From Sulfurospirillum diekertiae (GTDB lineage Bacteria; Campylobacterota; Campylobacteria; Campylobacterales; Sulfurospirillaceae): a stretch of DNA of 64,000 nucleotides. Below are positions 49,808 to 59,177 of the stretch, piece by piece; the first letter of the stretch is position 1, and every line of letters begins with the position of its first letter. The position numbers were made by a program, and so were the translations under genes. The notes under the pieces are model-generated. The model had not been told where the DNA came from. It worked only from the letters and a program-made list of their open reading frames with translations, and did not search any database. The stretch is from positions 2,182,207-2,246,206 of the forward strand of contig NZ_CP021416.1 in NCBI RefSeq assembly GCF_002162315.1, given 5' to 3'.

Positions 49808-50810
49808 GGTTCACTTCGCATTTAAAAATACGTTGAATCTCTGGCACATAGGCTTTAATGCCCTCTTCTAAACTCACACGTGGCGCATAGCCCAAATCTT
49901 TACATGTAAAAGAGATATCCGCTTCCGTGTGCATCTGATACGCACGGTAAGGGTTAGTAAAATACGCTGTGCCTAAAGCAGTTCCAAGCTCTTTTTGTAA
50001 GATGTCGGCAATATCTTGAAAACTTCGTGGATTGCCCGTTCCAACATTGTACACACCGCTTTTACCTGAAACCGCTGCTTTGATATTGGCTTGAACGACA
50101 TCGTCAATGTAAATAAAATCACGTACAATTTTATCGGAGCCATAAAAAAGACGGGGTGTTTTACCACTTAAAATTTGTAGTCCTAGTTGCAAAACCATCG
50201 AAGCTGTTGTGTTTTTAAAGTATTCTCTTGGACCATAGACGTTGAAATAGCGTAGCCCTATCACGCTCATAGTAGGGTTTTGAGCACAAAATTCACGGGC
50301 TAAATGATCCATAGAAAGCTTACTAAACCCGTACACATTTTGAGGTTGCTCATGCCCTACACGCTGTGGTGAAGCGGCATCACCATATGTCGCCGCACTG
50401 GAAGCATAAACCACAACGGAATGGTTCACTTTGGCAAGTTCTAAAATAGTTTTAAACGCATTGACATTGGTTTTTACCATAATGCCCTGATCTAAAACCG
50501 TTGTATCCGAAATGGCTGCTTCATGAAAAATATAATCAAAGCGATACGAAGAGAGTTTGTTGAGCGCTTCATCATCATTGATGTCGCCACTAATGACTTC
50601 ACCCTTGAATCCTATGAGATTTTTAAAGTGCCCAAAACTCTTGAGATTGCCATTGGAAAAGGTAGCTTCACTTCTAAAAAGATCAAAGACAACGACGTTG
50701 CACGTAGGATAATTTTCTTGAAAATAAAAAGCAAGATTACTACCGATAAATCCTGCTCCACCTGTAATTAAAATGTTTTTTTGGTTGAAATCTGTTTCGC
50801 TGTAATGCAT
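49800..50810 (-). CDS. hldD: ADP-L-glycero-D-manno-heptose 6-epimerase
   Basis: A 336-residue SDR, final step of ADP-heptose synthesis. It has ILITGGAGFIGSNLAFYFQ, YIFHEAAISDTTV, YASSAATYG and the catalytic YGFSKLSMDHLARE, then RYFNVYGPREYFK and DFIYIDDVVQANI, all typical of HldD. It lies nine bases after gmhB in the same minus-strand operon. A TTTACATGTAAA lies at 49899-49910. Confidence 0.95.
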   Translation of the reverse strand: MHYSETDFNQKNILITGGAGFIGSNLAFYFQENYPTCNVVVFDLFRSEATFSNGNLKSFGHFKNLIGFKGEVISGDINDDEALNKLSSYRFDYIFHEAAISDTTVLDQGIMVKTNVNAFKTILELAKVNHSVVVYASSAATYGDAASPQRVGHEQPQNVYGFSKLSMDHLAREFCAQNPTMSVIGLRYFNVYGPREYFKNTTASMVLQLGLQILSGKTPRLFYGSDKIVRDFIYIDDVVQANIKAAVSGKSGVYNVGTGNPRSFQDIADILQKELGTALGTAYFTNPYRAYQMHTEADISFTCKDLGYAPRVSLEEGIKAYVPEIQRIFKCEVNHG

Positions 50811-50818
50811 GCTTAACC

Positions 50819-51331
50819 CTATTGTTTAATAAGATTAATTGTATCCAAAAGAAAATTAACGCAATATTTAGCTTGAGTGCTAGAAGGGATAGGATGAAGC
50901 AGAATTGTTTGTGTAATGCCAGCGCCAAATGCGGCTTCAATATCACTGGGTTTATCGCCGATCATCCATGATTGTGACACATCGATGTCAAATGCTTCAA
51001 TCGCTGCTTTAAGCATACCACTTTTGGGTTTGCGACACGCGCAGTTCGCTTCTGGTGCATGCGGACAGTGGTAAACGGCGTCGATTTTAATGTTTACATG
51101 TAAAAGCTCTTGAAGCATCCACGCGGTTAATGTTTCAAAATCTTTTTCGCTGTAATAGCCTCGTCCAATGCCCGATTGATTGGTCACAATAATCAGCAAA
51201 TACCCTAAAGATTGAAAATAACGTAAAGCTTCAAAAACGCCATTACAAAACTCGAAATCTTCCACCCTTGATACATATGCTTTGTCAACATTAATGACAC
51301 CATCGCGATCTAAGAAAATTGCTTTTTGCAC
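50819..51331 (-). CDS. gmhB: D-glycero-beta-D-manno-heptose 1,7-bisphosphate 7-phosphatase
   Basis: A 170-residue HAD phosphatase. The nucleophile motif is AIFLDRDGVINVD, then TNQSGIGRGYYSEKDF, the zinc-site CPHAPEANCACRKP and MIGDKPSDIEAAFGAGI with the motif III/IV acids. It sits between the TPR gene (stop directly adjacent) and hldD. A TTTACATGTAAA lies at 51093-51104. Confidence 0.95.
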   Translation of the reverse strand: MQKAIFLDRDGVINVDKAYVSRVEDFEFCNGVFEALRYFQSLGYLLIIVTNQSGIGRGYYSEKDFETLTAWMLQELLHVNIKIDAVYHCPHAPEANCACRKPKSGMLKAAIEAFDIDVSQSWMIGDKPSDIEAAFGAGITQTILLHPIPSSTQAKYCVNFLLDTINLIKQ

Positions 51332-52036
51332 TTATTCTCCAAGCTCTTTGGTGATATCACTGAGTAAATTGGTGTATTCAAGGTAGCCAAACGTATCTTT
51401 TTGCGCTATCAAAGAAGCTTTTGCTCTCACAAAAAAGTCTCTTGCTTCTTCACGATTTCGTAAGTCATACGCTAAAAATTTACCCATGTAGTAGTTGGCA
51501 TAAAGGTGTGTTGGCTCTTTGATCAAGACAATCTGCACCTCTTCAATCGCTGTATAAATTTGTGCATTTTTTTGAAGAGCAAGTGCACGTTTCAGGCGAA
51601 TCATATGTTGCATATCATCCACAGCAAGGCTTTTTTGGTACATCTTTGAAGCTTCATTAAAAATGCCCATTTCAAAATAACCATCGCCCAATTTGTTCCA
51701 AATATCTTTGTCATTGGTTTTGGCCGCTTGTTGTTTTAAATTGGAAACTTTAAGTGCAAAGGGAAGAACAGTAGCAATACGGCTCTTTTGAACATTGTGT
51801 GGATCAATCGAATACGCATCCACCAAGATTTCAAATCCTTGAGCAATTTTCCCCTGTTTAAGATAGATATTGGCAAGTTGAAGCATACACTCTGTATTGT
51901 TTGGCTCTGTGCTTAAAATCGCTTCAATGGCTTCTTTTGCTCTTGCTGTATCTGATCTTTCGGTTACACAGACACTATGTGTTGCCCCAAACAGAGTCAC
52001 CGCTAAACATAATAAAGCTATCGCACTTCGAAACAA
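51332..52036 (-). CDS. Exported TPR-repeat protein
   Basis: A 234-residue protein with a signal peptide (MFRSAIALLCLAVTLFGATHS) and tetratricopeptide-like helices throughout, for example TECMLQLANIYLKQGKIAQG and KLGDGYFEMGIFNEASKMYQ. The start is a TTG with AGGGG upstream, or an internal start nearby. Function unknown. It is the first gene of the ADP-heptose operon by position, its stop abutting gmhB. It may serve an envelope scaffold role, but nothing in sequence proves it. Confidence 0.75.
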   Translation of the reverse strand: MFRSAIALLCLAVTLFGATHSVCVTERSDTARAKEAIEAILSTEPNNTECMLQLANIYLKQGKIAQGFEILVDAYSIDPHNVQKSRIATVLPFALKVSNLKQQAAKTNDKDIWNKLGDGYFEMGIFNEASKMYQKSLAVDDMQHMIRLKRALALQKNAQIYTAIEEVQIVLIKEPTHLYANYYMGKFLAYDLRNREEARDFFVRAKASLIAQKDTFGYLEYTNLLSDITKELGE

Positions 52037-52148
52037 ATGAACCCCTACTCAGATTAAGATGGACTAGATTATATCCAAGTTTTACCGAAATGAAAATAGA
52101 ACACCAAGGGCGCTTAGAAAACCTAAGCAGGGTTAAAGTCTGGTTAGT

Positions 52149-52154
52149 TATAAT
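52149..52154 (+). promoter_or_regulatory. Predicted -10 element for the cytochrome c gene
   Basis: TATAAT lies 34 bases before the ATG at 52188; an AAAAGGGG ribosome site lies between. It is in the 151-base divergent gap with the TPR gene. Confidence 0.5.
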
Positions 52155-52187
52155 TTTTCTTACACAACTCAAAAAGGGGTATTTCGT

Positions 52188-52487
52188 ATGAAAAAAGTTT
52201 GTACAATTTTAGCAATTGCAGCAGTATCTAGTTTGATGGCAGCCGATGGCGCAGCAATCTACCAATCAAAATGTTTTTCCTGTCATGGAGACAAAGCTTC
52301 TAAAGCAGCCTTGAATAAATCTCAAATCATTGCAGGTTGGGATGCCGCTAAAATCACAGCAGCTGTTACAGGTTATAAAGATGGCAGTTATGGTGCAGCA
52401 ATGAAAGGCGTCATGAAACCTATCGCTTCTGGACTTAGCGATGAAGATCTTAAAGCAGTCGCTGCAACAATCGCTTCATATAAATAA
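52188..52487 (+). CDS. Periplasmic class I cytochrome c (c553 type)
   Basis: A 99-residue monoheme protein. A signal peptide (KKVCTILAIAAVSSLMAAD) is followed by the heme site CFSCHG at about residues 28-33 and a distal methionine candidate in AMKGVMKPIASGLSDED. It resembles the small cytochrome c553 that carries electrons to the cbb3 oxidase in this phylum, which suits the neighbouring ccoS/ccoI genes. It is transcribed alone, toward ccoS, and is followed by a hairpin. Confidence 0.9.
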   Translation: MKKVCTILAIAAVSSLMAADGAAIYQSKCFSCHGDKASKAALNKSQIIAGWDAAKITAAVTGYKDGSYGAAMKGVMKPIASGLSDEDLKAVAATIASYK

Positions 52488-52497
52488 GCCTATCATT

Positions 52498-52530
52498 ACG
52501 TAGCTACAAGGAAAGTTCTTATAGCTACGT
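52498..52530. terminator. Hairpin after cytochrome c gene
   Basis: ACGTAGCTA (52498-52506) and TAGCTACGT (52522-52530) form a nine-base-pair stem with a 15-base loop, 11 bases after the cytochrome c stop. No T-tract follows directly. Confidence 0.5.
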
Positions 52531-52549
52531 TGCATTAGGTACTGAAGCT

Positions 52550-52564
52550 TGCCTCTTTGAGGCA
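52550..52564. terminator. Short hairpin between convergent genes
   Basis: TGCCTC and GAGGCA form a six-base-pair stem with loop TTT; it lies 11 bases beyond the ccoS stop, so it could end ccoI-ccoS transcripts on the minus strand. Confidence 0.5.
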
Positions 52565-52575
52565 GAAAAGTTTCG

Positions 52576-52815
52576 TTAATCAGGTGGGGCGTATCCCACC
52601 TCTCTTTCTTTCTTCTCTTTTAAGACTTTTGCTTTTTTACGTTCCATATTGACAGCATCATTCAGTGCTTCTTCACTGTCAAACTGTGCACCATCCAAAA
52701 ACTTTTGATGATCATCAAATTGCCCACTACGGATTCCCCACAATAATCCCCATAAACCAAATGCTCCCAGCAGTGTTGAAGCACCCAACATCATCGCAAT
52801 AATCCACCCATCCAT
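52576..52815 (-). CDS. ccoS: Cytochrome oxidase maturation protein CcoS
   Basis: A 79-residue protein with one N-terminal membrane helix (about residues 4-28), the pattern LLWGIRSGQFDD, and a charged tail. CcoS is needed for full maturation of cbb3-type oxidase. The pattern WGIRSGQFDD is a strong marker. It lies two bases after ccoI on the same strand, as is usual. Confidence 0.92.
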   Translation of the reverse strand: MDGWIIAMMLGASTLLGAFGLWGLLWGIRSGQFDDHQKFLDGAQFDSEEALNDAVNMERKKAKVLKEKKEREVGYAPPD

Positions 52816-52817
52816 AG

Positions 52818-55238
52818 CTACGACCTTTTTAAAACATTTTTAATGCGCATCGAATTACCGACAACAACCAACGAACTAAGTGACATGGAAAGGGCTGCAA
52901 ATAAAGGTATCACATGCCCACTCATGGCTAAGGGAATTGTAACAATATTGTACAGCAACGAAAAGAATAAGTTCTCTTTGACCACACGTAGACTTGCTTT
53001 TGCGATAACAAACGCTTCATACAAACTTTGCATACTATCATTGGTCAGAACAATATCACTGATATCTACCGCAACATCAGCTCCATTCCCCATTGCAATC
53101 GCAATTTCGCTTTGACTCAACGCTAAAGTATCGTTAATGCCATCACCTGCCATCACTACTCTTTGGCCTTTTTGACGGAGCGTTTCAATATATGCAGCTT
53201 TTTCATGAGGAAAGAGCCCTGCTTCGTACGTCTTAATGCCCACTTCTTCGGCAATTTCTTGGGTTACTTTTGCATGATCGCCACTGAGCATGACAATTTC
53301 TAACCCCAAAGCTTTAAGTGCCTCAATGCTCTCTTTAGCACCCTCTTTGAGCGCATCTTTAAGCCCAAATATCGCCATAAGTTTGCCATCAATCGCAAAG
53401 AAATAGTGACTGAGTGATTCAAATCCTTTCGGCAAAAGCACTTCGATGCCTGCCTCTTCCATCATTTTGGCATTGCCCCCAAGAAGCTCATAGCCCTCAG
53501 CAATGGCTCTGACTCCTTTTGCCTCTACCGTTTTTATCTGCTCTAAACTCTTTACATGTAAAGTGGTTTCATCTTCTTTTAAAAAGCGTGCAACCCCTTG
53601 GCTGATAGGATGATTGGATGAATTGACAAGGGCATACAACAAAGATCGATCAAAAGTGTACGCATACTCATACATGACAACTTCGGGTTTGCCTTTCGTG
53701 ATGGTGCCTGTTTTATCCAAAACAAGCGTATTACATTTTGCCATGCTCTCTAAAAATCCTGCCTCTTTAAACAAAATCCCTTTTTTCGCAGCAAGCCCAA
53801 TCCCCACAATCGTTGCTACAGGGGTAGCAAGACTTAAGGCACAAGGGCAGGCAATGACGATGACAGAGATCGCAATAATCAAACCCTTTTCAAAGGAACC
53901 GCTCTGGTAAAACCAAAACAGCAATGTTGAAAACGCTAAGAGCAAAATGGTTCGTGAAAAATAGCCCGAAATTTGATTGGCAAGTTTTTCTATTTTGGGC
54001 TTTTTATTCATGGCATCTTCAAGCAAACAGACCAACTTAGAGAACATCGAAGAGGAAAAAGTGTTGGTCGCTTGGTAGTGAATAACGCTGTCTAAGCAAA
54101 TGGAGCCACTCAGAATTTTATCGCCTTTTTGAGCTAAAATAGGAATGGATTCACCATTTAAACGTGAAAGATCAAACGAACCTTCCCCTTCGGTAATGAC
54201 ACCGTCGATGGCCACTTTATCACCGGCACGCACTTCGATGATCTCGCCAATTTCAACCGACTCAACGCTGGTTAAAATCTTTTCATCGCCTTTGATCAAG
54301 GTGACTTCTGTGGGCATCGAACTTCCAAAAGCGTCGAGTGTGTCTACCGCTTTTTTCTTGGTTAAAACTTCCAAATATTTACCCGCAAAGACAAAGGTAA
54401 CGATCATCGTTACTGAGTCAAAATAGACCTCAGCATTATGTGAAAACATCGCGTAGAGAGAAAAAATATAGGTGAGTGTTGCTCCCGTAGCGACGAGAAA
54501 ATCCATCGTAATATAGCGATGTTTGATGCCATAATACGCCCCTTTAAAATAAACCGAACCGGTGTAAAACAGCGTTGGAGTGGCGAGAACAAACTCGGCG
54601 AAATTGAGAATATTTTTGATATTGCTCTGCATGCCTGTAAAATAGCCTGCATATTGCGCAATGGCGATCCACATTACATTCATCGTCGCAAAAATACCTA
54701 CAAGCAGTTTGGAGTAATACTCTCTACGTTGTGCCGTCGCTCGCTCTTCTCCGCTTTTAGGATCATACGGATAGGCGTTATACCCAATGCTGCGAATGGT
54801 TTCAATAATCTCTGAAAGTTTGATCAATGATTCATCCCACACAATTTTGGCTTTATGATTGGTATAACTAATGGAAACTTCAACAATCCCCTCTTGCCTA
54901 GAGAGCACTTTTTCATTGAGCCATACACACGCACTACAATGAATCCCTTCGATAATAAGTGCGATTTCGCTAAATCCTTCTTTACTTTTTTTCACATATT
55001 TGGAAACAAATCCATCCAAATCAAAACGATTAACATCGTCTAAAGTAGCTTTGGGAGGTGTGAGGGTCGTTTCTCCCATTTTAGTATAAAACGTACTCAG
55101 TCCTTCATCGCTCAAAAGGTGAAAAACACCTTGACATCCTTTACAACAAAAAAATTTAGGAGGGTTAAAACTTGTATCAGGCAGTAACATTGAGGTTTCG
55201 TATTCTAAGTGACAATGATCGCAACGTTGTTTGCTCAT
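52818..55238 (-). CDS. ccoI: Copper-exporting P1B-type ATPase CcoI/FixI
   Basis: An 806-residue copper ATPase that delivers copper for the cbb3 oxidase. The N-terminus has a cysteine-rich metal domain (CDHCHLEYE and FFCCKGCQGVF) followed by an HMA domain with GIHCSACVW near residue 96. Eight membrane helices are expected; the CPx motif is IACPCALSLATP, the phosphorylation site VLDKTGTITKG, the hinge MAGDGINDTLAL. It is followed by ccoS. The combination of the PF12156-like N-terminus and the ccoS neighbour separates it from general CopA exporters. Confidence 0.93.
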   Translation of the reverse strand: MSKQRCDHCHLEYETSMLLPDTSFNPPKFFCCKGCQGVFHLLSDEGLSTFYTKMGETTLTPPKATLDDVNRFDLDGFVSKYVKKSKEGFSEIALIIEGIHCSACVWLNEKVLSRQEGIVEVSISYTNHKAKIVWDESLIKLSEIIETIRSIGYNAYPYDPKSGEERATAQRREYYSKLLVGIFATMNVMWIAIAQYAGYFTGMQSNIKNILNFAEFVLATPTLFYTGSVYFKGAYYGIKHRYITMDFLVATGATLTYIFSLYAMFSHNAEVYFDSVTMIVTFVFAGKYLEVLTKKKAVDTLDAFGSSMPTEVTLIKGDEKILTSVESVEIGEIIEVRAGDKVAIDGVITEGEGSFDLSRLNGESIPILAQKGDKILSGSICLDSVIHYQATNTFSSSMFSKLVCLLEDAMNKKPKIEKLANQISGYFSRTILLLAFSTLLFWFYQSGSFEKGLIIAISVIVIACPCALSLATPVATIVGIGLAAKKGILFKEAGFLESMAKCNTLVLDKTGTITKGKPEVVMYEYAYTFDRSLLYALVNSSNHPISQGVARFLKEDETTLHVKSLEQIKTVEAKGVRAIAEGYELLGGNAKMMEEAGIEVLLPKGFESLSHYFFAIDGKLMAIFGLKDALKEGAKESIEALKALGLEIVMLSGDHAKVTQEIAEEVGIKTYEAGLFPHEKAAYIETLRQKGQRVVMAGDGINDTLALSQSEIAIAMGNGADVAVDISDIVLTNDSMQSLYEAFVIAKASLRVVKENLFFSLLYNIVTIPLAMSGHVIPLFAALSMSLSSLVVVGNSMRIKNVLKRS

Positions 55239-55455
55239 ATTAATCTTTCATCTAAAGTTACATCTTAGAAAACATTATAGCGTGACTTTTTTGTGATGAA
55301 CCTGATACTCATCTAAGCATAGTAGCTTTTTTTAAATCTCCTCTCAATTTAAGACTCTAGCCAAAAAAATCACTTAATTTTTTTTTTTAAAACCTTTGTG
55401 CTAAAGTGCTACCCCTACATGTAAATGTAAGCATCTATAGGCTCAAAGGAATACG
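55239..55455. other. Intergenic gap without a gene
   Basis: 217 bases of AT-rich sequence between divergent genes. It holds long A/T runs (a ten-T run near 55380) and an imperfect copy of the palindrome, CTACATGTAAA (55415-55425). No ORF or stable hairpin is convincing. It must hold the promoters of ccoI and of the GGDEF-EAL gene. Confidence 0.5.
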
Positions 55456-56881
55456 TTGGAGAGTAGTAAAAAATTCTATCTTAAAATGGTATTCTTTCTT
55501 TTGCTGACGCTATGCCTTACCTATCTTTCTCTTTGGTATCAGTTGCCAGAGATCGCTTATCTACTCTTCGTTCTATCTGCGATTTTAAACCTTATAATTG
55601 TTACAAAATTATACAAAAGTAATACAAAACTGAAAAACGAGCTCCGTAAAAAATTTTTATATCGATCTGAATACCAAATTACCAAATCGCCTGAAATTAC
55701 TTAAAGACACGAAAGAACTTGATCCTGATATTGAGTCAACTCTGATTATTATCAATATTGACTCCTTTCAAAATACCAATAACTTTTATGGACATAATTT
55801 TGGTGATAAATTTCTTAAAGTGATTGGTGAATGGCTTCGCCAAAATCTTCCGCCTATTGATGCGACACTGTATAAGTTTGAAGCCGACATTTACGCCATT
55901 TTGATCCGTGTGCCTTTCAACGACTACAATCTCAAAAAATACCTCAAAAAAATCTCGATGAAAATCACCAAAGATCGCATTATTTGCGATGATGTCGAAG
56001 TCGATACCACCCTTTCCATTGGGGCACATCAAGGCAAAAAAAGTCTTTTGAAGCTCGCGTCCATTGCTTGTAAAGAAGCCAAAAATAAGCGTTTACCATA
56101 TATTATCTATGATAAAAGTAGTCATAAAGAAGCAGAATACCATCACAATATGATGATGAGGCATACCCTCAAAGAGGCGCTTGCAAAAGATTATGTCGTT
56201 CCTTTTTTCCAACCTATTTTAAATCTCCATACCAATGAGATCGAGAAGTTTGAAACCTTAATGCGCATCAAAAAGGAAGATGGAACGTATTACCTTCCCG
56301 TAGAATTCTTAGAGGTTGCCAAACATTCTAAAATCTACTCTAAACTCTCCATGTCTCTCATTCAAAAAGCATTTGAAACTTTTCAAATCTCTTCAAGTAG
56401 CTTTTCTATCAACCTCTCTTACCTCGATATGACGAACATTGTTACCACAACATTTATCCTCGAAAAGCTTGAAGAGTTTAACGTTGGACCATGGGTTATT
56501 TTTGAGATCTTAGAGAGCGATGGTATTGAAAATTATGAAGCCATCGCCAAATTTATTGACCAAGTGAAATCGTATGGAGCCAAAATTGCCATTGATGATT
56601 TTGGCTCAGGTTACTCTAACTTTGAACGGCTGACCGAACTTAGAGTTGATTTCATTAAGGTTGATGGAAGTTTGATTAAAAATATTCATCAAAATGAAGA
56701 GACGAAAATCATCGTTAAAACGATTGTCAACTTTGCTAAAGAGCTTAATATCAAAACCATTGCAGAGTATGTCCACGCTGAAGAGGTTCTTGCGTGCGTT
56801 AAAGAGATCGGGATTGATTATGCGCAAGGTTTTTATATCGGGAAACCAAACCCACAACTTCCACCTACTGCTTCACATTAA
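55456..56881 (+). CDS. GGDEF-EAL domain protein, frameshifted at an A6/T5 run
   Basis: A c-di-GMP signalling protein of about 474 residues once repaired. The TTG start at 55456 follows AAAGGAA. Two N-terminal membrane helices come first. The raw frame ends at 55704; dropping one base at 55648-55658 continues as NFYIDLNTKLPNRLKLLK and a GGDEF-like domain whose active loop is degenerate (KFEADIYAIL in place of GGDEF). The EAL domain keeps the catalytic signature KFETLMR (E-x-L), IFEILES, IAIDDFGSGYSNFERL and FIKVDGSLI, so phosphodiesterase activity is likely and cyclase activity is not. It overlaps the convergent EamA gene by four bases. Confidence 0.82.
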
Positions 56882-57762
56882 CACTTTTTTTTGACAAATA
56901 AACAGAGATAAATTCCTCCAAAAATCAAAAGAATACCGCCTAAATGGTACCATTCTAAACGCTCTCCTAAAAAGAGATACGCCAAGAAACTTCCAAACAG
57001 TGGCATCAGATGAGTAAATTGTCCTGTTTTTCCAGCACCAATGTGAGCAATGCCATAATGCCACAAATAGTAACAAAGAATGGATGTAAACAAAACAACA
57101 TAAGCAATCACCCACGTGTAGTGTGTTAGGATCATCACTTCACGTTCCCACGTATACCCTTGTGCAAGGTAAAAAGGGAGTAACATAACTAAACCTAAGC
57201 TCACTGTCGTTATAAAAAACTCAAAACTACTCAAACTCGAAGGTCTAAATTTAACCAAAACACTGTAACTTGCCCAACACACAGATGAGGCGATCACCCA
57301 AAAATCACCTGAATTGAAACTCAACGTAACAATGCTTTGGACATCGCCTTTGAGCACTAAAAAAATGACACCCAGCGTTGAGAGAAGAATGCCAGAAACC
57401 TGTATTTTAGCAATACGTGTTTTTAAAATGACAAAGGAGAGTAAGACAATAATGATTGGAATGGAAGAGTTAATCAACAATGCGTTCGTCGCGGTTGTTT
57501 TTTGAAGCCCAATATATAAAAGTGTGTTAAATGCCGCGATACCAAGTGCTGAGAGCACTACTAAAATGCCAAAATGCTCTCTTAAGGCACGCCAAATTTT
57601 CTTTACATGTAAAAGTAAAAAAGGCAAGGTGACCACAAAAACACCTAACCATCTAAAGAAGGCTAATTCCCAAGGTTCAATGGCTCCTGCAACAAATCGT
57701 CCGAGAACAAAATTAGCAGACCAAAAGAGCACGCATAACACTAAGAGCACATAGACTTGCAT
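56878..57762 (-). CDS. DMT-superfamily (EamA) transporter
   Basis: A 294-residue protein of ten predicted membrane helices in two EamA repeats, with SANFVLGRFVAGAIEPWELA, FFRWLGVFVVTLPFLL and QFTHLMPLFGSFLAYLFLGE. It is a probable metabolite exporter with unknown substrate, and only distantly like the EamA protein at 2213. A TATAAT lies 25 bases upstream on the minus strand (57787-57792). A TTTACATGTAAA lies at 57602-57613. Confidence 0.87.
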   Translation of the reverse strand: MQVYVLLVLCVLFWSANFVLGRFVAGAIEPWELAFFRWLGVFVVTLPFLLLHVKKIWRALREHFGILVVLSALGIAAFNTLLYIGLQKTTATNALLINSSIPIIIVLLSFVILKTRIAKIQVSGILLSTLGVIFLVLKGDVQSIVTLSFNSGDFWVIASSVCWASYSVLVKFRPSSLSSFEFFITTVSLGLVMLLPFYLAQGYTWEREVMILTHYTWVIAYVVLFTSILCYYLWHYGIAHIGAGKTGQFTHLMPLFGSFLAYLFLGERLEWYHLGGILLIFGGIYLCLFVKKKC

Positions 57763-57786
57763 TGATGTCCTTTATTTAGAAGCGTG

Positions 57787-57792
57787 ATTATA
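57787..57792 (-). promoter_or_regulatory. Predicted -10 element for the EamA gene
   Basis: TATAAT on the minus strand, 25 bases before the ATG at 57762; no -35 seen. Confidence 0.45.
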
Positions 57793-57824
57793 ACAAATAT
57801 AACGCCGTTGCAACAGTTGCACTC

Positions 57825-57830
57825 TATAAT
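57825..57830 (+). promoter_or_regulatory. Predicted -10 element for the tandem-HD gene
   Basis: TATAAT 36 bases before the ATG at 57866, with a strong AAGGAG ribosome site between them. Confidence 0.5.
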
Positions 57831-57865
57831 TTAAACTGTAAAAGGGATTGTAAGGAGATTTCAGT

Positions 57866-59101
57866 ATGTACTATCAGCTTAATCTACGAGAAGTGACTTA
57901 TGTACTCACGGAAGCACTTGATTATGTAGGCATCAATGATATACATCATGGTAAACGCGCTGCCTACATAGCGTATGAGATAGGCAAAAATATGGGGTGG
58001 AGACAAGCCAAATTAGATAAATTGATGCTGATGGCAATGTTACATGATTGTGGGGTCTCATTAACCGATGTCCACAACTCTATTGTTTGTAATCTTGATT
58101 GGGAAGATGCTCAAATCCATTGTGATCGAGGAGCAAAACTACTTCAAAGCGTCCCTATTTACAGTGAATTTTCAGACATTATTGCGTTGCATCATACGCA
58201 TTGGGACCAATTTTTACCCCAAATTGATGAGGAGATAAAACTTTATGCAAATCTTATCTACTTAAGTGATCGTATCGATGCCCTTCGTTCACAGTTTGGA
58301 GCCCATTTATCTCAAGAAAAAGAGTATATTCGCTCCATCATCCGTAAATACACTCCAGAATTATTTGCACCCAAACTATGTGATGCCTTTATAGAGCTTT
58401 CTCATACGGATTTCTTTTGGCATTATTTAGAATCAGATCCACTGCATTACTATTTTAAGGAATGGGTTGAAAAAGGAAAAATAGAAACGGTACCTTTTAG
58501 TTTACTGAAAAGCATTGCCAGTATGTTTGCCAACATTGTTGATGCCAAAGACCAGTCAAACAAACATCAATCTTTGATGGTTGCTTCTTTAGCTCGCAAT
58601 ATCGCTGAATTATGCCATCTGTCGATTGGAGAGCAAGATGAAATTGAGCTTGCCGCTTTATTTCAGAATCTAGGCAAACTCAGAATTCCCGATGCCATTC
58701 TTGAAAAAAGTACCTCTTTAAGTGATGACGAGCAGATTAAAATCAAACGACAAGGATTTGACACACAGATTATTTTGCGCCAAATTAAAGGATTTGATTA
58801 TATTGCCAAAATTATCTCATTTTACTATAAAGAGATGATGTCACCGCCGCAAGAAAAATCATATCAAGCAAAAGAAAACACTCTCATTCCTTTAGAAGCA
58901 TCTATTTTAATGATTGCAAATACGTTTCAAACACAACTGCATGGCTCGACTAAAGAGACCATAACATCTGTAGAAATAGATACTATTTTAGACACACTCA
59001 TCACTAAATCCCATCAACTTGAAAGAGATACGAAAGAAGACATAGCCTCCTATCTTAAGTGCTATTTAGAAAAAGGAATCGAGCCCATTTTTTACATGTA
59101 A
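57866..59101 (+). CDS. Tandem HD-domain protein (HD-GYP related)
   Basis: A 411-residue cytoplasmic protein with two HD-type phosphohydrolase domains. The first (residues ~20-190) has HHGKRAAYIAYEIGKNMGW, the HD pair in MAMLHDCGVS and HHTHWDQFLP, close to the metal ligands of HD-GYP proteins but without a GYP. The second (about 235-400) keeps the HD-GYP frame NLGKLRIPDAILEKS but reads LFQNLG where LLHDIG is usual, so its metal site is lost. A c-di-GMP or (p)ppGpp-type signalling role is an inference. The stop codon TAA lies inside a TTTACATGTAAA (59091-59102), read FYM*. Confidence 0.8.
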   Translation: MYYQLNLREVTYVLTEALDYVGINDIHHGKRAAYIAYEIGKNMGWRQAKLDKLMLMAMLHDCGVSLTDVHNSIVCNLDWEDAQIHCDRGAKLLQSVPIYSEFSDIIALHHTHWDQFLPQIDEEIKLYANLIYLSDRIDALRSQFGAHLSQEKEYIRSIIRKYTPELFAPKLCDAFIELSHTDFFWHYLESDPLHYYFKEWVEKGKIETVPFSLLKSIASMFANIVDAKDQSNKHQSLMVASLARNIAELCHLSIGEQDEIELAALFQNLGKLRIPDAILEKSTSLSDDEQIKIKRQGFDTQIILRQIKGFDYIAKIISFYYKEMMSPPQEKSYQAKENTLIPLEASILMIANTFQTQLHGSTKETITSVEIDTILDTLITKSHQLERDTKEDIASYLKCYLEKGIEPIFYM

Positions 59102-59177
59102 AACTATTTTCCCATCACACTTCTTTTAGTGGGATTATGATAAAATTAAATCCGGTTGTATTCAAGAGGAGTTGTCG

